A stretch of 42,334 nt of DNA, taken from assembly GCF_009663775.1 (NCBI RefSeq), contig NZ_RDBR01000015.1, positions 1-42,334 of the forward strand. Reading direction: 5' to 3'. Source of the stretch: Lactobacillus sp. 0.1XD8-4 (GTDB lineage: Bacteria > Bacillota > Bacilli > Lactobacillales > Lactobacillaceae). Position 1 is the first letter of the stretch. Each line of letters begins with the position of its first letter. The notes beneath the pieces are model-generated. The model had not been told where the DNA came from, made no database searches, and saw only the letters and a program-made list of their open reading frames with translations. The position numbers and the translations under genes were made by a program. Positions 9,260 through 18,203 of this stretch are shown piece after piece.

Positions 9260-9595
9260 ATGCGTGAGAGTCAACATAAAAGATTAACGCGTTCTGGGTC
9301 AGATAAAATGGTTGCTGGTGTTTTTGGCGGAATCGGTCAATATTTTAAGATTCAACCAAATATTTTACGGATTTTATATGTCCTATTAACTATTTTCACT
9401 GGTTTTGTTCCAGGGGTCATTATCTATATTATCTTGGTAATAATCATGCCTGCTGACCCGCAAAACCCTGATTTATTAGGAATACTAAAATCATTTAGTG
9501 AATCACAAACAAAGTCCCATCAGTCCCAAGAGCGTTCTCGCCGAACATTAACGGATGTAGAAGAAAAAGACATTAAAAGAAATGGAAGATCATAA
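9260..9595 (+). CDS. PspC domain membrane protein
   Basis: A 111-residue protein with an N-terminal PspC domain (KRLTRSGSDKMVAGVFGGIGQYF, then a hydrophobic helix around residues 34-66) and a hydrophilic charged tail. PspC proteins are small envelope-stress proteins; in Bacillus the relatives sit in the liaI/yvl group. I start at ATG 9260 because AGAAGGGAAG is eight bases upstream; a TTG at 9230 directly after the prfB stop is less likely. It overlaps the next gene in a TAATG junction, so the two are coupled. The specific role is inferred. Confidence 0.85.
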   Translation: MRESQHKRLTRSGSDKMVAGVFGGIGQYFKIQPNILRILYVLLTIFTGFVPGVIIYIILVIIMPADPQNPDLLGILKSFSESQTKSHQSQERSRRTLTDVEEKDIKRNGRS

Positions 9596-9951
9596 TGGAA
9601 TTTTGGAAACGCGTATTAATTGATACGATCCTCTTTATTGCCCTGGCAGGTTTATTTGCTGGTACAGGAATGTTTTATATTACTAGTGCATGGATTGCAC
9701 CGCTAGCAAGTTTTGTTTTAGCAATCTTAAATGTGCTCATCAAACCCATTTTAGTAATATTGTCGTTGCCGATAAATGTTTTGACCCTCGGTCTTTTTAG
9801 TGTTGTAATTAATGGAATAATGCTGCAACTGACATCGCTGCTTGTCGGTCCAGCGAACTTTCATTTCTCGTCATTTGGTGCTGCAATATTGATTGCAATT
9901 ATTATGGCAATCTTTAACACGATTATTACCAGTCACGAGGAAAGAATGTAA
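9595..9951 (+). CDS. YvlD-like four-helix membrane protein
   Basis: A 118-residue, almost wholly hydrophobic protein with about four transmembrane segments, matching the phage-holin superfamily IV (YvlD) family. The segment FVLAILNVLIKPILVILSLP with its internal proline/lysine is typical. It is coupled to the PspC-domain gene upstream and followed 14 bases later by hprK. Despite the family name, these chromosomal proteins are not established as lytic holins; an envelope-stress role with PspC is the more likely reading. Its reaction or partner is unknown. Confidence 0.8.
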   Translation: MEFWKRVLIDTILFIALAGLFAGTGMFYITSAWIAPLASFVLAILNVLIKPILVILSLPINVLTLGLFSVVINGIMLQLTSLLVGPANFHFSSFGAAILIAIIMAIFNTIITSHEERM

Positions 9952-9965
9952 AGGAGTGGAGAAAA

Positions 9966-10928
9966 GTGTCCAACAGTATTACGGTTCAAGAATTAGTTGA
10001 GAAGGTGCGATTAAAAGTCTTACAAGGTGAAGAATATTTACAACGTAAGATTACAACTAGTGATATATCACGCCCCGCTTTGGAATTTGCCGGATATTTT
10101 AAGCATTATCCGGCAGTCCGCATTCAGTTGTTAGGAATCACCGAGACTTCCTTTGCCAAAGACTTGACTCATGAACAACGAGAAGAATATATGACAAGAA
10201 TGTGTATGCCACAAACACCATGTTTTGTTATCTCAACTAACTTGCCAATTCCTAAAGAGCTTAAAAAGGCGGCAAATGATGCTAAAATTCCAATTTTAGG
10301 AACGCACCTTACGTCTTCACAAATTTTAAGTAATATGACTTCCTATTTGCTGGGAAGGCTAGCTCCACGTAAATCTCTTCACGGGGTACTAGTCGATATT
10401 AGCGGGGTCGGTGTTTTAATTACTGGTGATTCGGGAGTCGGTAAGAGTGAAACGGCCCTTGAACTTGTTCGTCGTGGACACCGTCTGATTGCTGATGACC
10501 GAGTTGAAGTTTATGCTCGGGATGAGCAAATCCTAGTTGGAACAGCTCCCCAAATTCTAAAAAATCTAATGGAGATTCGGGGAATTGGCATTATTGATGT
10601 TTCAACGTTATATGGGACCGGGGCAATTATGCCATCAGATCAAATTAATTTAATTGTTCACCTTGAGACGTGGACACCAGATGTTCAATTTGACCGCTTA
10701 GGTGATCGTGGAGATACTCAAACTATTCAAGGTGTAATCGTGCCTAAGGTTTCAGTTCCCGTCAAGACTGGGCGGAATTTAGCCATTATTATTGAATCGG
10801 CAGCAATGAATTACCGTGCTGAAACGATGGGTTATGATGCAACCGAGACGTTTGACCGCAACCTTAACCAACTAATCAAGCAAAATTCAGAGCGTGATAG
10901 TAAAAAGAATGAAGGGTCTGCGAATTAG
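9966..10928 (+). CDS. hprK: HPr kinase/phosphorylase
   Basis: A 320-residue bifunctional enzyme that phosphorylates HPr on Ser46 in response to glycolytic intermediates and removes the phosphate when Pi is high; P-Ser-HPr is the CcpA corepressor. Walker A GDSGVGKS is at residues 154-161 and the HprK signature LMEIRGIGIIDV near 201-212. The start is GTG 9966 after GGAGTGGAG. It heads hprK-lgt-gpsA with tight spacing (lgt begins at the next base after the stop), the usual Firmicutes order. It suits the cre-like sites seen at 17038, 23893 and 35668. Confidence 0.97.
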   Translation: MSNSITVQELVEKVRLKVLQGEEYLQRKITTSDISRPALEFAGYFKHYPAVRIQLLGITETSFAKDLTHEQREEYMTRMCMPQTPCFVISTNLPIPKELKKAANDAKIPILGTHLTSSQILSNMTSYLLGRLAPRKSLHGVLVDISGVGVLITGDSGVGKSETALELVRRGHRLIADDRVEVYARDEQILVGTAPQILKNLMEIRGIGIIDVSTLYGTGAIMPSDQINLIVHLETWTPDVQFDRLGDRGDTQTIQGVIVPKVSVPVKTGRNLAIIIESAAMNYRAETMGYDATETFDRNLNQLIKQNSERDSKKNEGSAN

Positions 10929-11744
10929 ATGACTAACGTAGCAATAAAAGCGGTTTTAAACCCCATTGCCTTTCAAGGTGGTCCGTTTACGATTCATTGG
11001 TATGGTGTGATCATTGCTAGCGGAGTTGTTTTAGCCTTGCTGCTTTCAGTGCGTGAAGGAAAGCGGCAAGGCATTCCTGAAAATGACTTTTACGATTATC
11101 TACTGTGGGCGCTTCCAGTCGCAATTATCTGCGCACGGGCGTACTATGTAACTTTCCAATGGGATTATTATTCTCAACATCCTAGCGAGATTATTGCAAT
11201 TTGGGATGGTGGAATTGCAATTTATGGTGCTATCCTTGGTGGATTTGCGGTTTTGCTTATTTTTTGCCATTACCGCCATATTTCTGGTTGGTTAATGATG
11301 GATATTATTGCACCCACCTTAATCTTGGCACAAGGAATAGGCCGGTGGGGTAATTTTATGAACCAGGAAGCGTTTGGCGCAGTTACAACGCGTGCAAACT
11401 TGGTTGCCCAGCATATCCCTAACTGGATAATTAACCAAATGTATATTGGTGGTCATTATCGAATTCCGACATTTTTATATGAATCATTATGGGATTTTGC
11501 CGGTTTTGCATTATTGATGCTCCTGCGTCACCGAAAGCACCTTTTTCGGCGCGGAGAAATCTTTTTATCATATGTAATGTGGTACTCATGCGGACGCTTT
11601 ATTATTGAAGGAATGCGGACAGATAGTTTAATGCTAGGGCAAATTCGGGTTTCGCAAATGCTCTCAGTCGTCTTTTTTATTGGTGCGTTAATAATAATGA
11701 TTATTCGTCGTCGGCAAAAGAACGTACCGTGGTATATGGCGTAA
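10929..11744 (+). CDS. lgt: Prolipoprotein diacylglyceryl transferase
   Basis: A 271-residue polytopic membrane enzyme that transfers diacylglycerol from phosphatidylglycerol to the lipobox cysteine of prolipoproteins. The Lgt signature GRWGNFMNQEAFG is near residues 137-150, and an early FTIHWYG motif is near residues 20-26. About seven hydrophobic segments fit the family. It starts one base after the hprK stop, so translation is likely coupled. The adjacent gpsA supplies glycerol-3-phosphate for the same phospholipids, a sensible functional pairing. Confidence 0.96.
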   Translation: MTNVAIKAVLNPIAFQGGPFTIHWYGVIIASGVVLALLLSVREGKRQGIPENDFYDYLLWALPVAIICARAYYVTFQWDYYSQHPSEIIAIWDGGIAIYGAILGGFAVLLIFCHYRHISGWLMMDIIAPTLILAQGIGRWGNFMNQEAFGAVTTRANLVAQHIPNWIINQMYIGGHYRIPTFLYESLWDFAGFALLMLLRHRKHLFRRGEIFLSYVMWYSCGRFIIEGMRTDSLMLGQIRVSQMLSVVFFIGALIIMIIRRRQKNVPWYMA

Positions 11745-11773
11745 GTAAAATTAACTAATTAAGGAGAAAGATT

Positions 11774-12790
11774 ATGGCAGAAAAGATTGCTGTTTTAGGT
11801 GCAGGTTCATGGGGTAGCATTTTAGCAAATATGCTTACTGAAAATGGGCATAATGTTATGCTATGGTCCCGCAATAAGGAACAAGTTGAACAATTAAATA
11901 CTAACCATGTTAATCCGCATTACATGAAAGATTTTGTTTATTCTGATAAATTAGTAGCGACAACTGATATGAAAGAAGCCGTTAAAGATGCCAGCGTTAT
12001 CTTGATCGTCATCCCCACTAAGGGATTGCGTGAAGTTGCTCAAAAGCTAAATGCGATCTTAACAGAATTGAACCAAAAGCCGTTGATTATTCATGCCACC
12101 AAAGGATTAGAACAAAATACCTATAAGCGTCCTTCTGAAATGTTGAGCGAAGATATTTCTCCTAATAATCGAGAAGCAATTGTGGTTCTCTCTGGTCCAA
12201 GTCATGCTGAAGATGTTGCAATAAAAGACATGACGGCAGTAACGGCAGCTTGTGAAGACCTTAAAAGTGCTAAAAAAGCTCAAGAACTATTCAGTAATTC
12301 ATATTTTCGGGTTTATACCAATGATGATGTGATTGGGGCGGAATTTGGGGCTGCCTTGAAGAATATTATTGCGATTGGTGCTGGTGCTATCCAAGGACTT
12401 GGCTACCATGACAACGCAAGAGCAGCTTTGATTACCCGAGGATTAGCAGAAATTCGGCGATTAGGAGTTGCGTTTGGTGCTAATCCGATGACGTTTATCG
12501 GTCTTTCTGGTGTTGGTGACTTGGTTGTTACCGCAACGAGTAAGAATTCACGTAATTGGCGGGCCGGTTATCAATTAGGGCAAGGAAAGAAGCTTCAAGA
12601 TGTTATTGATAATATGGGCATGGTGATTGAAGGCGTTTATACCACTAAGGCAGCCTATGAATTAAGTCGAAAGCGCCAAGTTCAAATGCCGATTACAGAA
12701 GCCCTTTACCGTGTTTTATACGAAGGCGAAGATATTAAGACCGCAATTTCTCAATTAATGAGTCGAGATCTTACGTCAGAAAACGAATAA
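11774..12790 (+). CDS. gpsA: Glycerol-3-phosphate dehydrogenase [NAD(P)+]
   Basis: A 338-residue cytosolic enzyme reducing dihydroxyacetone phosphate to sn-glycerol-3-phosphate, the backbone of membrane phospholipids. The Rossmann motif GAGSWGSILA is near residues 8-17, and the catalytic-lysine stretch GAALKNIIAIGAG near 189-201. AAGGAGAAAG is well placed before the ATG. It follows lgt by 29 bases and precedes galU. Length and motifs are normal. Confidence 0.97.
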   Translation: MAEKIAVLGAGSWGSILANMLTENGHNVMLWSRNKEQVEQLNTNHVNPHYMKDFVYSDKLVATTDMKEAVKDASVILIVIPTKGLREVAQKLNAILTELNQKPLIIHATKGLEQNTYKRPSEMLSEDISPNNREAIVVLSGPSHAEDVAIKDMTAVTAACEDLKSAKKAQELFSNSYFRVYTNDDVIGAEFGAALKNIIAIGAGAIQGLGYHDNARAALITRGLAEIRRLGVAFGANPMTFIGLSGVGDLVVTATSKNSRNWRAGYQLGQGKKLQDVIDNMGMVIEGVYTTKAAYELSRKRQVQMPITEALYRVLYEGEDIKTAISQLMSRDLTSENE

Positions 12791-12793
12791 ATA

Positions 12794-12802
12794 TGGTAAA
12801 AT
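12794..12802 (+). promoter_or_regulatory. Extended -10 element before galU
   Basis: TGGTAAAAT, just after the gpsA stop, fits an extended -10. No clear -35 is present. galU may therefore have an internal promoter in addition to read-through from gpsA. Confidence 0.4.
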
Positions 12803-12855
12803 GCTAAAGGATGGATATTGAGAGAAATTGAAAATATGGAAAGGGTTTTATAATT

Positions 12856-13770
12856 ATGAAACGTGTTAGAAAAGCCATTATTCCGGCTGCCGGTTTAGGA
12901 ACCCGTTTTCTACCTGCAACTAAGGCATTGGCAAAGGAAATGTTACCAATTGTTGATAAGCCAACAATTCAATTTATCGTTGAAGAAGCGCGCAAATCAG
13001 GAATTGAAGATATTGTTGTTGTTGACGGTAAGAATAAACGCTCAATTGAAGACCACTTTGATTCCAATCCTGAATTGGAAGATAATCTTCGTTCAAAGCA
13101 CAAGGACGAAATGTTAAAGATGGTTGAAGAGACAACTGACGTTAATATTTACTTTATTCGTCAATCACACCCTCGTGGTTTAGGGGATGCGGTCTTAACC
13201 GCTCGTGACTTTATTGGTGATGAACCATTCGTTGTAATGCTTGGTGATGACCTTAATAACATTAACAATAAGAACGAAGCATTGACTAAGCAATTGATCG
13301 AAAGCTACAACCAGACAGGTGCTTCTACTCTTGCTGTTATGCGGGTGCCACATGAAGATACTGCAAAATATGGTGTCATTAACCCAAGCAAGGAAGTAAC
13401 TCCAGGACTTTACAATGTAACAAGTTTTGTTGAGAAACCAGCTCCGAAAGATGCACCTAGTGATCTTGCAATTATTGGTCGCTACGTCTTTACTCCAGAA
13501 ATCTTTGATGTATTGGCAAAGACGAAGCCTGGTAAGGGTGGCGAGATCCAATTAACAGATGCAATTGACACCTTAAACCAAACACAACGAGTATTTGCCC
13601 GCGAATACAAGGGTGACCGTTACGATGTTGGTAACAAGTTCGGCTGGGTTAAGACTAATATTGAATATGGTTTGGAACACCCACAAGTTAAAGATGAATT
13701 GCGCGAATACATTAAAGAATTAGGCGCAAAATTATCTGCCGAAGATAAGCAAAAAGGGGCGAAGAAATAA
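12856..13770 (+). CDS. galU: UTP-glucose-1-phosphate uridylyltransferase
   Basis: A 304-residue nucleotidyltransferase making UDP-glucose from UTP and glucose-1-phosphate, for glycolipids, cell-wall polysaccharides, exopolysaccharide and the Leloir pathway. The N-terminal nucleotide-binding signature [20 protein letters not shown] lies near residues 13-32, VMLGDD near 128, and VEKPAP near 190. Glucose-1-phosphate comes from the phosphoglucomutase encoded at 18815. It ends at a strong bidirectional terminator. The ATG follows GGAAAGGG at a normal distance. Confidence 0.97.
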   Translation: MKRVRKAIIPAAGLGTRFLPATKALAKEMLPIVDKPTIQFIVEEARKSGIEDIVVVDGKNKRSIEDHFDSNPELEDNLRSKHKDEMLKMVEETTDVNIYFIRQSHPRGLGDAVLTARDFIGDEPFVVMLGDDLNNINNKNEALTKQLIESYNQTGASTLAVMRVPHEDTAKYGVINPSKEVTPGLYNVTSFVEKPAPKDAPSDLAIIGRYVFTPEIFDVLAKTKPGKGGEIQLTDAIDTLNQTQRVFAREYKGDRYDVGNKFGWVKTNIEYGLEHPQVKDELREYIKELGAKLSAEDKQKGAKK

Positions 13771-13859
13771 TCTGATTTGTCCAGCAGGCAAGGTTGGTTA
13801 AATGGTGGTTAATCTGCTAGTCAGCTAATGCCTTATGATATTTTCATATTTAAAATAAT

Positions 13860-13900
13860 AAAAGCTGAGAGAAAACAAAAAAGTTTTTTCTCAGCTTTTT
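13860..13900. terminator. Bidirectional terminator, galU/lutC
   Basis: AAAAGCTGAGAGAAAAC pairs with GTTTTTTCTCAGCTTTT over 17 positions with one wobble. T-runs on both strands let it end galU and the oppositely oriented lut operon. The 90 bases before it hold only short imperfect repeats. Confidence 0.9.
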
Positions 13901-13907
13901 ACTATTT

Positions 13908-14642
13908 CTACATATCTTCGACAACTACATATTCCATATCTAACGGTCCATGAACACCAACAATTAAAACCATTTCAATGTCCCCAGAATTAGAAGGACC
14001 AGTGATAAAGTTGATATTTGAAGTTTTTAATGTTCCATCTTGGATTGCTTTTTGATAATAATCCATTGCTTGGCGCGATCGTGGTAAGATTTTACTCTTT
14101 GGAATAATCGCAAGGTAATGGGTTGGTAAGAAGTGGAACGTCCGACCTTGTTCGGGATATGTGGCAATGGTGATTGTTCCCGATTCTGCTAATAGAAAGT
14201 CAGCAAAGCCAATTGCACCGTCACTATTATTGGCATTAACGATATTTTGCCGGCCAAGTTCTTCTTCCCAATAGTAGACGGGATCGACGCGAAGATTATC
14301 TTGCCAGTTGCCTAGTGAGTAGTCTTGCCATTTTTTCTCATCAAAAGAAGGAAGCATTAAGCTTTTAATATCTTTTTCTTGAATAAAATCATTTAACGTA
14401 TGTCCTAGCTCAGCGGATTTAACAATCCGAAAATCAACGTGGACTTCTTCACTATTCTTTTTAGCAATTTCAAGTAGTTCATCTTGTGATTTTCCCGAAA
14501 GAGTCTTTTCTGGCAGATCATTTACCGGCACGAAAGGATCATCTTTTAAAGTATGGCGGGGACGATCAGCAGCTTTGGCGATTCGATTAAGGAAATCTTC
14601 TTGGTTTTGCTTAGTATTTGCATCTTTTAAATAATCAGTCAT
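13908..14642 (-). CDS. lutC: Lactate utilisation protein LutC
   Basis: A 244-residue LUD-domain protein, third component of the LutABC complex that oxidises L-lactate to pyruvate. The domain core includes VHVDFRI-type strand residues near 70-80 and LLAESGTITIAT near 155-168, with a C-terminal ITGPSNSGDIEMVLIVGVHGP segment. I start at ATG 14642, eight bases after GAGGAGGG; a longer in-frame start at 14729 would lie inside lutB and is unlikely. Start and lutB stop overlap by eight bases, so the two are coupled. Operon order lutA-lutB-lutC is the standard one. Confidence 0.92.
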   Translation of the reverse strand: MTDYLKDANTKQNQEDFLNRIAKAADRPRHTLKDDPFVPVNDLPEKTLSGKSQDELLEIAKKNSEEVHVDFRIVKSAELGHTLNDFIQEKDIKSLMLPSFDEKKWQDYSLGNWQDNLRVDPVYYWEEELGRQNIVNANNSDGAIGFADFLLAESGTITIATYPEQGRTFHFLPTHYLAIIPKSKILPRSRQAMDYYQKAIQDGTLKTSNINFITGPSNSGDIEMVLIVGVHGPLDMEYVVVEDM

Positions 14643-16122
14643 TCTTTTGGCCCTCCTCTTCTTCATGATGACGGTACCAGTGGCGGAAATTCTGATGATA
14701 TTTTGGCGGAACAGCAAGGTCACGAACATTTACCCAGCCCTGAGCTAATTTAGGGGCTACTGCTGGTAAGTGATTAATTTTACCTTCTGGGTAGAGGTTC
14801 TTAACATCTTCTGGTGTTGTCTTCTTGCCAAATGGTTCCAGAGCAATATGAGCGAACCGCATTGCATCATTGAAGAGCACTGGAGAACTTGTTCCTTTCC
14901 CAACCGCTTTTAAGAGGGTATTAGACATACTATGGTCTAAGTGAAGCTGATCCATTTCAACATATCGGTGGTGGCGGATGAGGTCATGTAACGGAATCTT
15001 AACAGGACATGTTTCTGTACAGGCAGCACATAAACTACATGCATATGGTAACTCCTTAAATTCCTGGTAACCACCCAAAATTGGCGAAAGAACGGCGCCC
15101 ATTGGACCAGGATAAATCGAGCCATATCCTTTCCCGCCGACTTGACGATAAACGGGACAAACATTTAAGCAAGAACCGCAACGGATGCATTGGAGCATTG
15201 GCTCAAAATCAGTATTAAGCATCTCTGAACGGCCATTATCAACGATTACGACATAAAAGTCATCAGGACCATCGGCTTCATTAGCCTCTTTGCCCTTGGA
15301 GAAGGTACAGTAACTGGTTAACTTTTGACCAACAGCACTCCGGCATAAAACGTTATCAAGCGTTTCAGCTTCTTTAAGACTCGGAACAATTCGTTCCATC
15401 CCCATTACAACTACTTGGGTCTTGGGGATTGCCATGGTCAGATCAGCATTACCTTCGTTAGTAACGAGGTTAATCATCCCGTTGTTTGCGATTGCAAAGT
15501 TACAACCAGTAATTCCAAAATCAGCTTTCATGAAATAATTGCGTAAGTAATGACGAACAAAACGTGCCATATGCTCGGGATCATTATCACCATCATAGCC
15601 GAGTTTTTCAAAAACTTTTTGAATTTGATTACGATTTTTGTGCAACGTTGGAAAAACAATGTGGGTTGGTTCATCCCAGTTATCTTCTTGTAAAATAAAT
15701 TCAGCTAAGTCAGTTTCCATTAATGAAACGCCAGGAATTGTTAGTAAATCTTTGTCTAAGCCAATTTCGGTTGTTACCATTGATTTTGACTTAACAATAT
15801 GTTGGGCTTTTTTCTTGATTGCTAATTCCTTAATGAAGGTACTTGCTTCATCGCCGTCTTTAGCAAAGAAAACGTGCCCGCCATTTTTTTGAACATTATC
15901 ACTAAATTCTTCAAGGTAGTCGGGGAGGTGTTTGAGGACGTGCTGACGAATTTCAGCCGAAAGATCCCGCCAGCCTTCCCAATTCCCTAATTGTCGCCGT
16001 GCCTCAGTCCGCTTTTGGAATTGGGCATCTTGTGCTTTGGCAACAGAAGCACGCATAAATTTATCGGCTTCCGCTTCTGTTATTCGTTCGTTAAAAGGTT
16101 TATCGCTTGTTGCAATTCCCAT
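14635..16122 (-). CDS. lutB: Iron-sulfur lactate oxidation protein LutB
   Basis: A 495-residue protein with an N-terminal LUD-type domain and a C-terminal ferredoxin-like region carrying two [4Fe-4S] motifs: CIRCGSCLNVCPVY near residues 312-325 and CSLCAACTETCPV near 360-372. It is expected to relay electrons from L-lactate in the cytosolic LutABC complex. It starts immediately after the lutA stop with GGGGTG as ribosome binding site. In a heterofermenter this complex would allow lactate reuse when an electron acceptor is present; the acceptor is not encoded here. Confidence 0.94.
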   Translation of the reverse strand: MGIATSDKPFNERITEAEADKFMRASVAKAQDAQFQKRTEARRQLGNWEGWRDLSAEIRQHVLKHLPDYLEEFSDNVQKNGGHVFFAKDGDEASTFIKELAIKKKAQHIVKSKSMVTTEIGLDKDLLTIPGVSLMETDLAEFILQEDNWDEPTHIVFPTLHKNRNQIQKVFEKLGYDGDNDPEHMARFVRHYLRNYFMKADFGITGCNFAIANNGMINLVTNEGNADLTMAIPKTQVVVMGMERIVPSLKEAETLDNVLCRSAVGQKLTSYCTFSKGKEANEADGPDDFYVVIVDNGRSEMLNTDFEPMLQCIRCGSCLNVCPVYRQVGGKGYGSIYPGPMGAVLSPILGGYQEFKELPYACSLCAACTETCPVKIPLHDLIRHHRYVEMDQLHLDHSMSNTLLKAVGKGTSSPVLFNDAMRFAHIALEPFGKKTTPEDVKNLYPEGKINHLPAVAPKLAQGWVNVRDLAVPPKYHQNFRHWYRHHEEEEGQKND

Positions 16123-16926
16123 CTAAAACACCCCGTTTCCATTTGCTGGGACCATTACATGATCGGTATCCTTAACATAGGTAATCCGACTAGGATCAAC
16201 ATTATGGTTAAGGACTTCGGCAATATGCATAATCTTAATGTGTGAGCCATCATGGCGCCGATTAATCCGGCCTCCGATGTTCATCAGACAAGTTTGTTCA
16301 CAGGCAATTAAAACGTGCGCTTTGGTCTTAAGAACATTATCCGCCTTGTCGTCAACCATTGCTTCCGAAATTAGTGGTTCCTTGACTGAGAAAGTTCCCC
16401 CGAATCCACAGCATAATTGAATATTATGGAGCGGGATTAGCTGTAAGCCTTTAACGTGTTCCAATAAAACGATGGGAGCTGTCCGTTCGCCTAACAGACG
16501 GGTCATATGGCATGAACGGTGGAAAGTTGCGGTATCATCTAATTCAGCTCCGCAATCAAGGATACCAAGGACACGATAGATGAATTGGGTTAATTCAAAT
16601 GATTTATCATAGAGAACCTGGGCTTTTTTAGCGTATTCAGGATCATCCTTAAAAATATCCTTATATTCGTGAAGCATTGCCACACATGAACCAGTGGGGC
16701 CAACGATATAGTCCGCATCGATACTTAAAAGGGCATCGAGTTGGTTCTTAAAAGTTGCCATAGTTTCCTTGTCGTAACCACTGTTATAGGTTGGCTGTCC
16801 ACAGCAAATTTGCTTATTAGGGAAAAATGTTTCACACCCAAAGCGTTGGAGGAGTTCGACAGTTGCTTTACCAACGTCTGGATAAAGCAAATCAACAATA
16901 CAAGTAGAAAAAATACAGACTTTCAT
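16123..16926 (-). CDS. lutA: (Fe-S) lactate oxidation protein LutA
   Basis: A protein of 267 residues with two CCG domains: CCGQPTYNSG near residue 50 and CCGFGGTFS near 180, the cysteine-rich cluster-binding modules of the LutA/GlpC/HdrB group. I place the start at ATG 16926 because MKVCIFSTCIVD matches the family N-terminus. The Shine-Dalgarno AAGGAGG (16962-16956) is 29 bases away, but a perfect 7-bp hairpin lies exactly between them and would bring the effective distance to about ten. An in-frame ATG at 16938 lies within that hairpin and is the alternative. Confidence 0.92.
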   Translation of the reverse strand: MKVCIFSTCIVDLLYPDVGKATVELLQRFGCETFFPNKQICCGQPTYNSGYDKETMATFKNQLDALLSIDADYIVGPTGSCVAMLHEYKDIFKDDPEYAKKAQVLYDKSFELTQFIYRVLGILDCGAELDDTATFHRSCHMTRLLGERTAPIVLLEHVKGLQLIPLHNIQLCCGFGGTFSVKEPLISEAMVDDKADNVLKTKAHVLIACEQTCLMNIGGRINRRHDGSHIKIMHIAEVLNHNVDPSRITYVKDTDHVMVPANGNGVF

Positions 16927-16962
16927 ATAAGTGTGCATTAGTTGAATGCACTTCGCCTCCTT
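16927..16962 (-). promoter_or_regulatory. lutA SD with hairpin spacer
   Basis: Reading the minus strand: AAGGAGG, CGAA, then GTGCATT-CAACT-AATGCAC (16951-16933, a perfect stem), then ACTTAT and the lutA ATG. Folding shortens the SD-to-start distance from 29 to about 10 bases and hides an upstream in-frame ATG. Confidence 0.6.
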
Positions 16963-17037
16963 AAAATAATCGAATCCAATAAAAATTAATAAATGCTTAT
17001 CATAATAAGTATAACGCAAATGTTGCTAACTTAGTGT

Positions 17038-17051
17038 TGATATCGCTTTAA
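17038..17051 (-). promoter_or_regulatory. cre-like site upstream of lutA
   Basis: Minus-strand TTAAAGCGATATCA matches 13 of 14 positions of the CcpA consensus TGWAANCGNTNWCA. It lies about 110 bases upstream of lutA, between lutA and trxB, so carbon control of lactate oxidation is plausible. A clear lut promoter was not recognised; a TATACT (17013-17008, minus) may be its -10. Confidence 0.5.
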
Positions 17052-17131
17052 TTATTTCATTCACATATATAAAATAATAATATTTGTTATAGTCTGATAA
17101 GAATATAGCTATGAAAAAGTAAGCTAAAAAA

Positions 17132-17160
17132 TAGACAAGCACACAGAAAGTCGGTATGAT
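17132..17160 (+). promoter_or_regulatory. Promoter of trxB
   Basis: TAGACA (17132-17137) and TATGAT (17155-17160) are 17 bases apart, each one base off consensus. A second candidate, TGTTATAGT, lies further upstream near 17086-17095. Confidence 0.75.
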
Positions 17161-17192
17161 ATGGATAATAATTCTTTGAGGAGGAAGAAAAA

Positions 17193-18125
17193 ATGGCAGA
17201 AAACAAGCAATATGATGTTGTGATCATTGGTGCTGGTCCTGGTGGAATGACTGCAGCAATGTATGCTTCACGCGCCAATCTATCTGTCTTAATGTTAGAT
17301 CGAGGGATTTATGGCGGAAACCTAAATAATACTGCTGAAATTGAAAATTATACTGGCTTTAAGAGTATTAAGGGGCCAGAACTTGCCCAACAAATGTATG
17401 AGGGAGCAACCCAATTTGGAGCTGAATATGCTTACGGAACCGTCACGAAAGTCGAAATTGATGGTAATGTGAAAAAGATAACTACTGATATGAACGAGAC
17501 GTACAGCGCCAAGGCGGTGGTGATCGCTACTGGTTCTGACCAACGGCACTTAGATGTACCAGGAGAAGAAGAATTTGGCGGTCGCGGTGTTTCATACTGT
17601 GCAGTTTGTGACGGAGCTTTCTTTAGAGGAAAACACTTAATTGTCGTTGGCGGTGGTGATGCTGCGGTTGAAGAAGGCGTCTACTTAACCCAGCTAGCGG
17701 CAAAAGTAACGGTTTTAGTCCGTCGTGATGAATTACGCGCGGAACCGATTATTCAAGCTGAAGCTATGAACAATGATAAAATGGAGTTTATCTATAATAC
17801 GAGTGTAACGGAAATTATCGGGGATGATGTAAAGGTTACAGGCGTTAAAACCCATAATAATAAAACCGGTGAAGATGGCGAAATGACAGCTGACGGTGTT
17901 TTTATCTATGTTGGTAACTTGCCAATGACGAAGGCGTTTACTAATTTAGATATTCTCGATGATCAAGGATGGGTTAAAACGGATGAACGAATGCGGACAT
18001 CACTGCCAGGTGTTTTTGCCATTGGGGATGTTCGTGAAACGCCATTACGTCAAGTGGCGACTGCTGTTGGTGACGGAGCGATCGCGGGGCAACAGGTTTA
18101 CCAATACATTAAATCAATTGATTAG
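17193..18125 (+). CDS. trxB: Thioredoxin reductase
   Basis: A 310-residue FAD/NADPH flavoprotein that reduces thioredoxin, the main cytosolic thiol system in lactobacilli. FAD-binding GAGPGGMTAAMYASRA lies near residues 13-28, the redox-active CAVC at about 136-139, the NADPH-binding GGGDAAVEEG near 153-162, and the C-terminal FAIGDVRETPLRQVATA. GAGGAGG precedes the ATG by about eight bases. It has its own promoter and terminator. It lies between the lut operon and sugar-phosphate genes; in B. subtilis trxB is next to the rapZ group, here found about 14 kb downstream. Confidence 0.97.
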   Translation: MAENKQYDVVIIGAGPGGMTAAMYASRANLSVLMLDRGIYGGNLNNTAEIENYTGFKSIKGPELAQQMYEGATQFGAEYAYGTVTKVEIDGNVKKITTDMNETYSAKAVVIATGSDQRHLDVPGEEEFGGRGVSYCAVCDGAFFRGKHLIVVGGGDAAVEEGVYLTQLAAKVTVLVRRDELRAEPIIQAEAMNNDKMEFIYNTSVTEIIGDDVKVTGVKTHNNKTGEDGEMTADGVFIYVGNLPMTKAFTNLDILDDQGWVKTDERMRTSLPGVFAIGDVRETPLRQVATAVGDGAIAGQQVYQYIKSID

Positions 18126-18130
18126 CTAGA

Positions 18131-18159
18131 AAGGCTGGGAAGAAGATCCTGGCTTTTTT
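18131..18159 (+). terminator. Terminator after trxB
   Basis: AAGGCTGGGA pairs with TCCTGGCTTT over ten positions (three wobbles), followed by T-rich tail. Its GGCTGGGAA core recurs at 39896 and 42261. Confidence 0.8.
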
Positions 18160-18203
18160 CTTTTATGCTAAAATTAATACATAAAAATAAGGAGGACTTT
18201 TCA

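Noticed and set aside
9595-9951. Phage holin indicating a prophage
   Set aside because: The YvlD-type family is chromosomal and linked to a PspC gene; no phage genes are nearby.
13195-13551. 118-residue minus-strand ORF
   Set aside because: Entirely antisense within galU, Cys/Trp-rich random-looking protein, no expression signals.
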